Origin: Ustulina deusta
Taxonomy: Eukaryota > Ascomycota > Sordariomycetes > Xylariales > Xylariaceae
Reading direction: 5' to 3'
Length of the DNA stretch: 64,000 nucleotides
Assembly: GCA_023159155.1 (NCBI GenBank)
Contig: JAJNNX010000024.1
Coordinates: 496,001 to 560,000, forward strand
In this document: one piece after another, positions 51,020-62,398 of the stretch
Position numbering within the stretch: the stretch's first letter is position 1
How the letters are laid out: every line of letters begins with the position of its first letter
Program-made: the position numbers and the translations under genes
The notes under the pieces: generated by a model
What the model was told of the DNA's origin: nothing
Database searches by the model: none
The model's input: the letters and a program-made list of their open reading frames with translations, nothing else

Positions 51020-53101
51020 TCAGGCCGAAATGTCCGTCCGTCCTCGGAGGAGGAGTAAATGCACCAGATTCGGATTGGGTGCTTCCCGGCACTGCCCATC
51101 GTCTGCCAGCTCCCGCGTCACAAACCACCCAAACCCTTGCAACCGATGTAATATCCCCGTCTCCGCCCCGAGGTCCTCCATCGTCCCGCCCTCTGCGTCT
51201 CCCCCCAGCGACAGCCGACCCATCCTGCTCGCGTAGTGAAGACCGCCGTCGTCCACGCCGTAGCCCACGCCGTAATCCCGCGTCAGCGCATTCGCGTCGA
51301 GCATGGCCCGTATCCAACCGCGGGTGTCGGGCTCCGCGTCCAACACGCACAAGGCGAGGCCGATGGGAAACATGTAGACGAAGTTGGTCTCCGACGGCGT
51401 GGTCGAGGCGTGGTTGGCGCTCTGCCATTCAAAGACGCGACAGATTTCCATCGCCGCGTCCCGAACCCGCGTCGTCGACCCGACGCACCGCAACGGCTCG
51501 CACGACGGCAATTCCGCCAGCCCGGTCGCTGCGGCTCCCGGGGTAAATGCAAACGCGACATCCGGCATGGACATCATGGCCTGGTACGCACAACTCTGGA
51601 TGAGAAACTGCGCTCGGGGCGGCTCGAGCTCGTTGATCAGAGCGAGGAGCCACATGAGCACCGCGTTGTACAGCGCGATGTCGGCGGCCGCACCAGGACG
51701 CGAGAATCGAAGCTTGTCGTGGCGATTCGCCGCCGCCGCCGGCGCGTTTCGGCGCGCGAGGGATTCCACCGACGGAGTCTTCTCGACCCAGACGTCGGAG
51801 CCGAACGCGACTTGCCAATGTAATCGCCACACGAAGAGAGACTCCAGCTTCGCCACGACGCGATTGGTCATGTGGGACCGTGACGTCGCGATGTCCTCGA
51901 AGCAGCAGCCAGCGTCAGCTCGATCTGGCGCTGAAAAGGCCAGATGATGGTTCTGCGACAACATCTGCTCGAATCCATGGTGGTCTTCGAGGAGCCCGGG
52001 CACGGATGCGAGGATATCCAGCAAGTAGCTCTGAGGCGCCTTGGATCGGGGCGCCAGCGCATACGGTCCCGTGTGCCAGGCAGGGTTGTCCAGGAATACC
52101 CGCTTGCGCGTGACCAGGGATGCCACAACCTATATTGTACGTGTCGACGTCTCAGCACACAGCCTTTGCCGTTAACGGCAGTGGGAAAAAAGAAGACTCC
52201 TCACCATTGTGGCTCTGGCGGCCTCGAACGCGTCTCGGAACGGTTGATGCTGGAACATCTGTGGGCCGCAGGCGGAGAGGATCTGCGTCATGGCCTGTAA
52301 ATGGAACATGGCAGCCGAGCGGTTGGTCAGGGTAGTCTGGCATGCATATGTTAGTCTGGCCGCCCCATCGGATCATCTATCTAACAGACGGGCTTCGATT
52401 GCGTACGGTATGCATGAGGAGCAGTAGGATGGGGATGACGAGCTCCCAGAGGCCGTCTTTCTGCCCGTCTCCCAGCCTCTCAATCATGTACCGCAAGGCC
52501 CTGCCGTACTTGAGACGGCCTTGTATCTCCGTCTGATGCGACTTCTGCGACTTGCCGAAGCTGATCTCCGCCAACGCTTTCACCGAGTCGAAGGCGAGCT
52601 GGCCGAGCAGCCCCTGGGCCGACTGGTGCAGCCACGAGGCGCCGTAGCCGCGCCACACGAAATTCGAAAAGATGTAGGCAAAGCACAAGTCCTCCTGGAA
52701 GGCGGCGAGGCTGATTTGCGTGGGCAGCATTGACATTAACACTTCGGCATGCGCTGCGGGCCTCCTCCCCTTCGGCCTGCCATCCGGCTTCTTCTGGCTC
52801 CCCGCCACCAGCACTAGACGGCCCAGCGTCGCTTGCGTGGCGCCGTCGGCCGAGGACGGCTCCGTCGTGAGGTGATGCCATACGGGCGCACGTGTGTACC
52901 CGAGACATGCGAATCCTCCTCTTGTGCAACGGCTGCAGACAGGTTTCTCCTCGGTGCATTTGACGCGCCGCTGGCAGCACGTGTTGCAGCTGGTTTTTTT
53001 GGGTTGTCATTAGCCAGCCCCCTTTTTGTCGAATGTGTGTCGCTTCTTTGCGGCTTTTCAGAACCTACCTACCCTTTACTCCCTCCCGGTATTCCAACCA
53101 T
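51020..53101 (-). CDS. Zn2Cys6 transcription factor, four exons
   Basis: Minus-strand exons 53073-53101, 52407-52989, 52205-52336 and 51020-52129 give 617 residues. Exon 1 is only 29 bases (MVGIPGGSKG...) and its splice completes the zinc cluster: MVGIPGGSKGCNTC then CQRRVKC and CSRCTRGGFAC, spacing Cys-x2-Cys-x6-Cys-x6-Cys-x2-Cys-x6-Cys (residues 11-38). The intron starts GTAGGT, has a GCTAATGAC branch and ends CCAG; without it the cluster has no start codon because a TGA precedes it. The rest (about 100-600) is the helical middle region of fungal regulators with no separate domain recognised. Introns 2 and 3 use GTACGC and GTGAGG. Target genes are unknown; it is convergent with DUF1223 and flanks a gene-poor region. 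Confidence 0.85.
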
Positions 53102-56100
53102 TGTTGCTTGCCGGCTACCCAGTACTGCCAGTATTCTTTCTTTCTACCTTTGGTGGCGGGCGGGGAGGAGGAGAGATGGCCGACCGTGTTGCGTTGCGTT
53201 GCGTTGCGTTGCTCGCATTTTCTAACGGATCTATCTGGCTTGCGAACAAACCATCTTTTTCGCCTTTTTCTTATAATAATAATAATGCTCACCCATTCAT
53301 TCAGCTAGCGTATTGCAACTAATTTTGGAAAGTCTCTAGGATCCTGCCCGTTGCCAGGCATGACTGGTCAGCTTACGATCGCGGCAAGATGGCTACTTTT
53401 CCAGGGGCTCGAGGTTTGACCTGCTATAACCAATCGCGACTGGAAAAAAGTACTAGCATTTGTAGATAGATGATGCGCCCAGTCGAATTACTAGTTGGAA
53501 TATTACAGGGTATTCTTACTAAGGGATTGTAGCAACCCGGACGCTTAGGTAAGTATACATACCTAGATAGACGGGGAGGCCTGGGTATGTATAATATTTA
53601 ATTTGTTGGTAGAAATCTATACCTACTAAGGAAATGCCACCGGAAGGATTGCTCTCCAGCAATTATAAAGGCCGCGATTTCTGATTATATCGTTGCGATT
53701 GCCTCGCTGGCCAATCTACAAAAGTTGATTTCTTGCGCGACTGATTCCGCGCTGTTTAGCCCAATATCCTCTAGTTATATCGGGCTTACACGACGCTTGC
53801 TAGGAACTCCTCTACCCACTGATGTAGGGCTCTCTAGCATGGGACTAAGCATAGTACTTTTTGTTACCTTACCTAAATAAGCACGATCTAGACGAGTCTA
53901 TATATATACTTTTCTATGCTTCTCCGCACATAGCGACTATAACACCATCCACTTTTAGTGCCGCCGTATTTCAGCCCACGTTTATTTGTCAATCAGCTCG
54001 TCTCTCAAGACAGCATCCCGTGGAATAAATACGAGAAATTATAAACTAGAGACTATGGACTGTACATAAGCACATAATCTATTAAGACTTGGTATCGAGT
54101 GTTTAATATCGCAACAAGTTAAAAGTTACCTAGTAGGTAACTATACACTTTTCTTTTATTCATAATTATTAGACCTAGTAGTATGCATTGAATGCGTGGA
54201 AAAGGACAGGTAGACACTGACGAGGACTGTCTTGCATTGGTTAGATTATTTGGTTTTGAACCAACTATACATTGGTTACGACCATCTCCTTGGGTTTATC
54301 ATGAACTGCATGGCTACCTAATGAGTCTATTGGAAGATATTACTCATTGAAAGAGGTGAGTTTAATCGGAGCAATTACTATGTCTGCTTAACTACGACAA
54401 TATTTTAAAGTTAATTTTCAGATGATGAGTTTTGCGTTGGACTACTTCTGGGTATAAGTAGGGGAGTAGCCTTAAATAACATACCTAGATTATAATCTTG
54501 AATGATTAATAATCTTAAACCATACAGGTTGCTAGATCAAGCGTTGTACTTGTGTAAATAATAGATGCAAATTAGTATAAAGTAGATTCATCTGTTGTAT
54601 CCCGTTTATATTTGAACAGGAAGACATTTCATCTGCCTGATCGTCTGCATACCTATCGCTGGTATTGCCCTCGGCACTTTATTCATTAAATCAAGTCAAG
54701 ACTAGACTAGTGTTTCAATCTTTTAATCTGCTTCCCACATGTTGCCTTCTCATTTCCAGCCATTGTGAAGATGGCAGCATGACAAGATACCGTTATCCCT
54801 ATATTCAAGTCTATCGCTAGTAAGACCGAACAAGTGCGATTTGAAGCTCCCCAGCCTTGTCATCCATAAGCTCAAAACACGAAATCTAGCTCGCCAACGA
54901 CGATGCCGCTTCAATCAAAACTGTAGAGGTACTTCTCCGATGTATTGTCACCGAAGCGAAACAACTTACACGAACTTCCAACTAAATTCTATTCTCCTCC
55001 TATCGACGAGATATGGCGTGTTCTTACATGGGTAGGTACTATAGCGTTGCGATCCTATCGCCTGGAACGATGCAACTTACCATGCAACACTCTTCGCGCC
55101 TGTGTCGGGAATAAAGGGTGTTCTAGAGTGAATAGATAGACCTGTCTGTAGTTAGGCAGGTGACCGTTATTAATTAGGGCGGCTCAATAGAGTGGTCCGT
55201 TTTCCTAAACTCTCCCATCTCTAGGTGGTTCTGTTACCTACCTATATATAGAACCCTACTATCGCCACACCCCAGGGCAGGTGGTTAATAGTTAGCTGAC
55301 AGCCTTGCTCGCAGCTTGGTTTAAGAGTCAATATCCCAAATTCATAGAGAACCATCATCATGAGTAATTAATTTTCACAGCTTCCGTCTTAGGCGATTGT
55401 GAGGTGTTCGTGGCCGTTACTAAGTGATTGGCCTACAACGCTGTCAGCGAGATGCGAGAACGAAGCTCGCTGATGGAAAACGATAAAGCGTCGTTTCTGC
55501 TTTATTAGGACACGCACTTTCCACAGGAAACCATCTGTACGTATAGTCTAGGGGAGGAAGTCCTTGAGGAAGCCAGCTGACTGTTGACCTAGGGGTGGTT
55601 CGCGGGCCCAGGCCGGCCTCCAAGATAGGCTTCTCAGACTGTTCGACAGGTATGAGAAACGATTTATTACAACAATTGCCTGTGTCATATCCAAGGTCTG
55701 GCTAACTTCACTAAAGCACCAGTCGCACTACATAACCCACCGTATCGTTCCGCATACCATGCCCGAACGTAAATCCACGGGGGGCTTTTTAGACCTGTTG
55801 ACACGAGTTTGACCTACACAGCGCCAGTGCGATCGTGGTACTGTTCGACGTGGGTCTCGACGCGTAACTACTTGAAGATCGATAAACAGGACGATGGCTT
55901 ATTGGGTATCAGACATGCTTTTTTGACTCGACACTAGTGATATTGAAACAGATCTTGAAGGTCTTTGTCTGCTCTATCTGGATTCATCGGGCAACAGGTG
56001 TCAAGTGTACGACGCGCGTACCTCTTCCGAAGCCCGTGGGCGGCATCGGGAGATAACCTGGAAACATTCAGATCTCCGTCGTTCCCAGTCACAGAAAGAT

Positions 56101-59100
56101 CTTCGTGCTGTTATCGAGCGTGCCATTCATCCACCTGCATTGTGTGGATATTTGTCGGGAGATGTAGGAGAACATAAGGGGAAATGAACCCGGCTTCCCG
56201 ACACGTTTAGGGGTGTACTGGGTATGGTCTCTAGTTTTCATATAAGCTGTCATCTCGTTCACTCTGGCTGGGGCTTAAGATCTGGTGTTCCTTCATTCAT
56301 GTGATGAAAGAAGTAATCATGGTCGTTCCTATGGTCCCCTATGTCGCGATTGATAGAAGACTATTTGTCCCCACTTCCATGGTAAAATTAGTCGATTAGC
56401 ACAGTTGATTGTCTCTATATGATTAGTTAAGCAGAGCGGTGAGGATGGATCGTACACGATGTACATCAAGGGTGTTTAATTCCTGTCACGTTGTCTATTG
56501 ATGTGCTAGTGAGCCGTCTTCATGGGGCTTGCTGTGTTCCACCAAGTCGACTATCTCCTCAGATAATCGACTTAGGTAGATTCACGTAAAGCGATAGGTT
56601 GTAGAGAAATGGCCACTACGGTGAGATCGAGAACGCTAAAGATGTAAAGGGATAGGCTGTATATGGTGAAATGGTGCTGGGTACGTAGCGCGCATCTTAA
56701 AACATTGCCCTTATCGCATGCCAAGGTGTACTGGAAAAACTCACGATCCTGTCGCTCTATGAGGCATGGTCCAGTGGCGCAGTCACGGAAGAAGTCGGGG
56801 TCTAGACTAGTGGACATCCTAAACAAGCGGTCGGCCGCCCGGAGAATTGGATCAAAGTACAGTAGGCCGGGCGGTTCTCGCGGCTTTGTATGGGAAGTGT
56901 TTCTCGCAGAAGAATGAAGATGGAAAATAGACTGCCGCGATAGCCTGGTAGTTGTCCGAAATAGGGTCGTAACATATATATTTCCAACGGCTGTTTGATG
57001 ATTTGCGGGACAGTTGGAGCCGGGTTAGCATGGAGTAGGCGGGCTGGGACGGGTAAGGCTGGACCGAGGCGAGTATGGTTGGGCCGCGAATCGGGCCGTC
57101 GAGCCTAGCCATGGCCAGATTTATTTCAATGAAGCAATCTCGATCGAGATGATTGTGGAGGGAAACATGCAGAGACGGATAATATCGCCGTGGTATCTCC
57201 TCTCGGTGTTGACCCATCTGTGCACAGCAGATACGCATGGACGACGAGAAGGGAGGCGATGGGGTCGTCAAGACGATAGTAAGCGCTGGTTCCTTTTTAG
57301 TCTCGTTGCGCTATACTGAATATCTGTGCATATTCGGTCATCGATCCAATGAGAAGAGCGCCAGAACGCGACAAACTATCGTGAAACGGCGGAATAGTGC
57401 ACTAGGTACGTTTATCGTTGGGATGGCTGTGCGGGTGGAATTCTGTGGAGCTAGGATCGGGAAAAAGGACCCAACAGTGACGTTGAGGGTGGAGCTATGT
57501 CAAGATACCGGCATGGTTCGGTCCTTTAATGCTGGGGGGGAATATCGTGAAAGCACACGGGAGTCGAATACGAAGGAGAGAAAAAGAAAAAGGGCAGACG
57601 AGATGGATTGGAGTCGCATCGAAGTTGGGGAATTAAGGAGCGCCAAGGTAAAGCGTCTATTCGTGCTGTACGACTGATACGCTATAGATGTGCGATTTTC
57701 GGCATCATGTACTGAACCTAAGACAGTGATGTTGATGATATCAATGTAGGCTGTTGTCTAGGTAGTAGAGTAGTGTAGAGCCGGTACAGTGCTGACATCA
57801 GTTATGATGGGGAACTCTGGTCTTATCTTTGGCGGGCCTGTACACGTATACTAGGTAGGTACCTAAGTCGAAGCATGCAGTGGGCATGGAAACTGGGGTG
57901 CCGAACTAGTGGCTCTGAAGCGCGGGGCAAAACATCGATCGGCCATCGATGGATGACAAGTACCTACCTGATAAAAATATGTGTGTCTTGTCTGGAGAAT
58001 ACCTAGTGTAGGGATGAAATAGCCATCATGTGATTGGTGGTCGTGTTCATATTATAGGTATAGAGGCCAGGAGCAAAACCGAGAGCCTCAAAAGTCTATG
58101 CCAAGGCGACCAATGAGGAGGGAGACCATATGAGACAACTGTCTAAGTCATTCATTGCCTGGCCGGAGTCACATGTTGTGGCATGTCGTGGGATGTCGCT
58201 CGTAGGACTTATTCAACATGGATTACTTACACATACATTCCTTGCTCAATACAGACAGAATATGAATGCCTCGGGATACAATGACGATGTTCAGTTCGAG
58301 TAACAGCTTATTAGACCCAAAAAAGGGGTGCTTCTTTGACAAAACGTGGAGTGCAGTAGTATCGTCAAATAATGATGTAATGCATGCTCCTCGCTGTCTA
58401 CTCCCACCTACCACTTTACTTATGTACATTAGTTATCGAACCATGGATATGTCACCAAGCAGAAAATGGAAGAGAGCTGAGGATTATGGCTATTAGTGTA
58501 ACCTGGAGTGGGCACTGGTGAGACAACTTATGACGTCTTTGAAGGATGTATCTGGACTAGCTACACTACTTAGTACATACCTAGGAGTTTACGCTAGCCA
58601 TTTATTTTTTTAGCGGCAACATGTCGGGTAGATAATACTGTATATGCACCGTATTTATTTTACAGTTCAAAGGTACCGTAAGTTGGTGATGACTGAGCGG
58701 CATGAGTTGCACCTATAATTTGGGTTCGACTACTTCTACAAAGTCAATCAATAATCTCTCAAGTTCACGGGCATGAGCGAGATCGGGCCAACATATGTTA
58801 AGCATCATGCGAGAAAAAAACAACGCATTCCGGCTTTGGATAGGGAGGGTCTCCCATACATACATGCAATGTCTGGTCTGACTTCTTCCTGGAGACTGGC
58901 CAACCACGAGCAGTGTTGCAGGACTGATGCATGAGGGAATTGTATCACGCTGCAGCAGTGATCTAATATGGAATTGACACGGTAGGTAATGTATATGTAT
59001 ATGTACGCATCCCTACACTTGATATTACACAGTGAGCGACTATAAAATGTTGAAGCGGGGGACGATATTACCTACAAAGGTACCGTAGGTATGTAGGTAA

Positions 59101-60045
59101 ATCCATCTGGGTTGGAGAGATATGATAGACCTAGAATAACCACCTATGTAGTGGTGATCATATTTGCACTAGGTCGATGGATGTTTTGTTTAGGAGGATA
59201 GGAATGATATATTCCCTAGATAAATTGGTAGCTAACTTAGCTAATACCTATGATATTTAGAATCAATCCAACAAGACATCATCATACTTTTACTCTTCCA
59301 GAGGTAGAGTAGTATTCATTGCTAAACATAATATGTCGGGACACTGCTGTAAGAGTTACCTTAGGAGTGACGGTAACAATAAGCGAGTAAATCAATAAGC
59401 GAGTAAATACGGGCACACCTAAAATGGGTACCTACCTACTTGTGTACCTGAACACGGTTTTATACGATGACCTGTTGCTACCCAATCAAATGGCCTAGTT
59501 TCGCACATGCGCTGCTGAGTACGTTAGGTTGAAACTAACGGTACTGCCACCCTGCCGCATGTGCGTACATGTATAAGGTACCATCCACAGGAAGGAAGTA
59601 GGTCCCTGTATCAGCTCACCCACAGTGGGTTGATGCGCTACTGTACATGTGGGTATTCTCTGGAATCCCCGTGCGCTAGTGTATCCAACTACACAACACT
59701 AGGTACCCCGTCATATGCGAACGAGGTACCTACGTAGCGGTACACTAGGGACACCGGAATACCCCTCCACATCCCCTCCACCCCTCAAACCCTGTCTGCC
59801 TGCCCGCCCGCCTTCCCTCCCTTCTCGTCTCTCCTGATGTGATGTGACGATACCCATCCTATAAGAACTCACTTCTTCCCCGCCTCACTCTTTCTTCTTT
59901 TCTGTTTTTTCTACCATATCCACAACACACCGTTTAAGTCACATCCGTGATCCTATCCCTCTTCAATTGATCCATTGTCAATTCACCACGTTACTCTGCT
60001 ATACCTTCTCTTCCTTCCCACTCACATTACGCGTCATCCGTCATC
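53102..60045. other. gene-poor region of about 6.9 kb
   Basis: No gene that I can support. It starts with the leader of the regulator, including a GTTGC repeat of five units at 53188-53212, and ends with the pyrimidine-rich leader of mannitol-1-phosphate dehydrogenase (59760-60045). Base composition is ordinary, not RIP-like. A minus-strand stretch at 56570-57270 reads protein-like in two frames (QPAYSMLTRL, then YFDPILRAADRLF and TSLDPDFFRDC) and could be a decayed gene of unknown family. TAGGTA/TACCTA words recur at 53560, 57850, 59080 and 59720. A non-coding RNA or regulatory role cannot be judged from sequence alone. Confidence 0.5.
53188..53212. repeat. GTTGC microsatellite, five units
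   Basis: Five perfect tandem copies of GTTGC, lying 87-111 bases upstream of the start codon of the Zn2Cys6 gene, so probably in its leader or promoter. Confidence 0.9.
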
Positions 60046-61230
60046 ATGGCTAAGAAAGCTGTTCATTTTGGTGCCGGCAATATCGGTCGAGGTTTCGTTG
60101 CCTGCTTTCTCCACGAGGCTGGCTACCGTGTCGTCTTCGCCGATGTCGTAGATAAGCTCGTCGACAGCCTCAATGCCCAGCCCTCCTACAATGTCATTGA
60201 GCTAGGTACTCAGGGCACGACCCAGAAGACCATCAGCAACTACATCGCCATCAACTCCCGCACCGACGAGGCCAAGCTGATCGACGAGATTGCTTCCGCC
60301 GATCTCCTGACCTGCTCTGTCGGTCCTAGAATTCTTCAATTCATTGCACCCGTCATTGCCAAGGGTGTTGCCAAGCGTTCGCTCGACCAAACTCCCCTCG
60401 CCATCATCGCCTGCGAGAACATGATCAACAACACGGCCAACCTTGCTGGCCACATCAAGGACCCCAAGAACACCCCCGCCGAGAGCTTGGCCGACCATGA
60501 CAAGAAAACCGTCTACGCCAACTCCGCCGTCGACCGCATCGTCCCCGACAAGAAGGGCGAGCCTACCCTCGATGTTCAACTCGAACTGTTCTACGAGTGG
60601 GTTGTCGAGACCACCCCATTCACCAAGGCCGGTGTCACCAAGCCCGAGGTCCCTGCCATTCACTGGGTCGACAACCTCGACCCCTACATCGAGCGCAAGC
60701 TGTACACCGTCAACACCTCTCACGCCACAGCCGCTTACTATGGTTACAACCGAGGCAAGCCCACTATTCACGACGCCATGGCCGACCCTAGCATTCGAGA
60801 GTCTGTTGCTGCCGCTATTTCCGAGACAGCCGCCTTCATCGTTAAGAAGCATGGTGTCTCCAAGGACGAACAGGAGGCATATAAGAACAAGATTCTCGAC
60901 AGGATCAGCAACCCCAACCTTGACGATTCAGTAAAGCGAGTGGGCCGTGAGCCGCTGAGAAAGCTCGGTCGTCGTGAACGACTCATCGGACCCGCGGCTT
61001 CGCTGGCCGAGGAGGGCATGGAGACCTCAGCACTTTTGGCAGCTGCCGAGATGGCGCTCCGCTTCCAGAATGTCGAGGGTGACAAGGAGAGCGTGGAACT
61101 CGCCAAGATCATGGCCGAGAAGAGCGCCGACGAGGTAGTTAGTGAGGTGACGGGCCTCGAGACCACACATCCGCTCTACCCTAAGATCAAGGCAGTTGTG
61201 GAGAAGGTGCAGGTAGACAGCCGAGATTGA
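60046..61230 (+). CDS. mpdA: mannitol-1-phosphate 5-dehydrogenase
   Basis: A single exon of 394 residues. It reduces fructose-6-phosphate to mannitol-1-phosphate with NADH, the first step of mannitol synthesis in moulds, and works in the cytosol. Residues 4-13 (KAVHFGAGNI) with GRGF form the NAD-binding loop; VVFADV follows. The conserved catalytic region of this polyol dehydrogenase family is visible in ACENMINN (about 125), WVDNLDPYIERKLYTVNTSHA (about 206-226, with the catalytic Lys in ERKLYTVN) and RDPLRKLGRRERLIGPA-like REPLRKLGRRERL. Length matches the family (about 388-395). Start is the ATG in CATCATGGC, context good; the leader is pyrimidine-rich. No intron. Strong codon bias toward C at third positions suggests high expression. 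Confidence 0.96.
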   Translation: MAKKAVHFGAGNIGRGFVACFLHEAGYRVVFADVVDKLVDSLNAQPSYNVIELGTQGTTQKTISNYIAINSRTDEAKLIDEIASADLLTCSVGPRILQFIAPVIAKGVAKRSLDQTPLAIIACENMINNTANLAGHIKDPKNTPAESLADHDKKTVYANSAVDRIVPDKKGEPTLDVQLELFYEWVVETTPFTKAGVTKPEVPAIHWVDNLDPYIERKLYTVNTSHATAAYYGYNRGKPTIHDAMADPSIRESVAAAISETAAFIVKKHGVSKDEQEAYKNKILDRISNPNLDDSVKRVGREPLRKLGRRERLIGPAASLAEEGMETSALLAAAEMALRFQNVEGDKESVELAKIMAEKSADEVVSEVTGLETTHPLYPKIKAVVEKVQVDSRD

Positions 61231-62398
61231 CAGGTACGCCCGCGAGAGTTGTCAACTGAGACAACTGGATTTGTTTTATCCACGAAGTTATGACATCAGC
61301 AAGCGCGCTCAGGGTTTTTTTGAGGGATTGATACAGGGAACAAAACGGCGTTTAAGTGAAATGATACCGGAAGGGCATACCTGGGCGTAACGGACGCGCG
61401 CAGAATTCGTCGGGCATGATGACTTGAACAAGCCCGAGCCACATTGTTGTTGTAGATAAAGCGCGCACCGAGATGTCATAGACCGTACTCACGCTCATAC
61501 CTTACGCTTCACTCCATTCCACTACACTCTGGGTGATAGAGGATCGGATCCATCTAGAAAATGGAAAATGGAAAATGCCTACCGTTTTAAGATGATTCTA
61601 CAGTCGTGTGCGTGTGATGAGGTGACTGAACGGTTAAACCGTGTTAGGTGGTGATACGCGTGTTTCGAGCCGGATAATTGATCATGTATCATGTGTGGTG
61701 TTTTAACTTGCCATACCTATCCCACATGAAAACTAGATAACACATATCTACAACCTGAGTGAGGATATCTTTTGGATATGAGGATGGTAGGTATCCGACC
61801 TATATGGCTTGTCAGGATGGACGTCTAAATACCTAGGTACCTACCCAGTCTAGTGGAGGGTTTAGGTATTTGATTGGGCTTCCAGCCATAACCTCTTTAT
61901 GTGCATATCTGTAAGGCGATAAGGGCGAGTTTAATCGATAAGGCTAGAAGTGACCACATTTGTACTTGGGGTGGATGGAAATAGGACCACAGCCAACCAA
62001 TTACCATTGCTCGTAGGCTGCCAGTCCAGCAACTCCATCTGTCAACTCACTTAATCCAAACTAACTAATTATACAACACCTCCTCTACCGACTGGCCTAC
62101 CGCTCCCTCTCTCCCTCTCCCTCTCCCTCTTCCACTCCCACCCTTGCGCCCGCTGTCGACGACGAGGGCGACGACAACGACAACAAAAACGAAAACGAAA
62201 AGGCGAGCGACAATCCTTCAACGTCATAGGCCCGGGCGAATACCGCCATTATAGGACCGATCTCGACCTAACTTGCACGGCTGGGAGCTCCCTCTCCACA
62301 TGTGATTCCGGTTTGGCATCACCATCGCCAATTGACCCCCCGCCGATCTTCCTTGACGACGTACTTCTCCAGTCTGCGCTCAAGTCGCTGTCGTGAAT
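61231..62398. other. intergenic and coatomer leader
   Basis: Left part is the 3' region of mpdA, right part the promoter and leader of the coatomer gene. A CTCCCT-type hexamer repeat lies at about 62103-62130 and an ACGA/AACGAAAA repeat at 62158-62205. TAGGTA/TACCTA words occur near 61830. No gene seen. Confidence 0.5.

Noticed and set aside
57237..57677. Plus-strand ORF of 146 residues
   Set aside because: No motif, atypical composition, overlaps a minus-strand frame; too little support to call a gene.
60202..60852. Minus-strand ORF of 216 residues
   Set aside because: Antisense of mannitol-1-phosphate dehydrogenase with Gly/Val repeats typical of a shadow frame.
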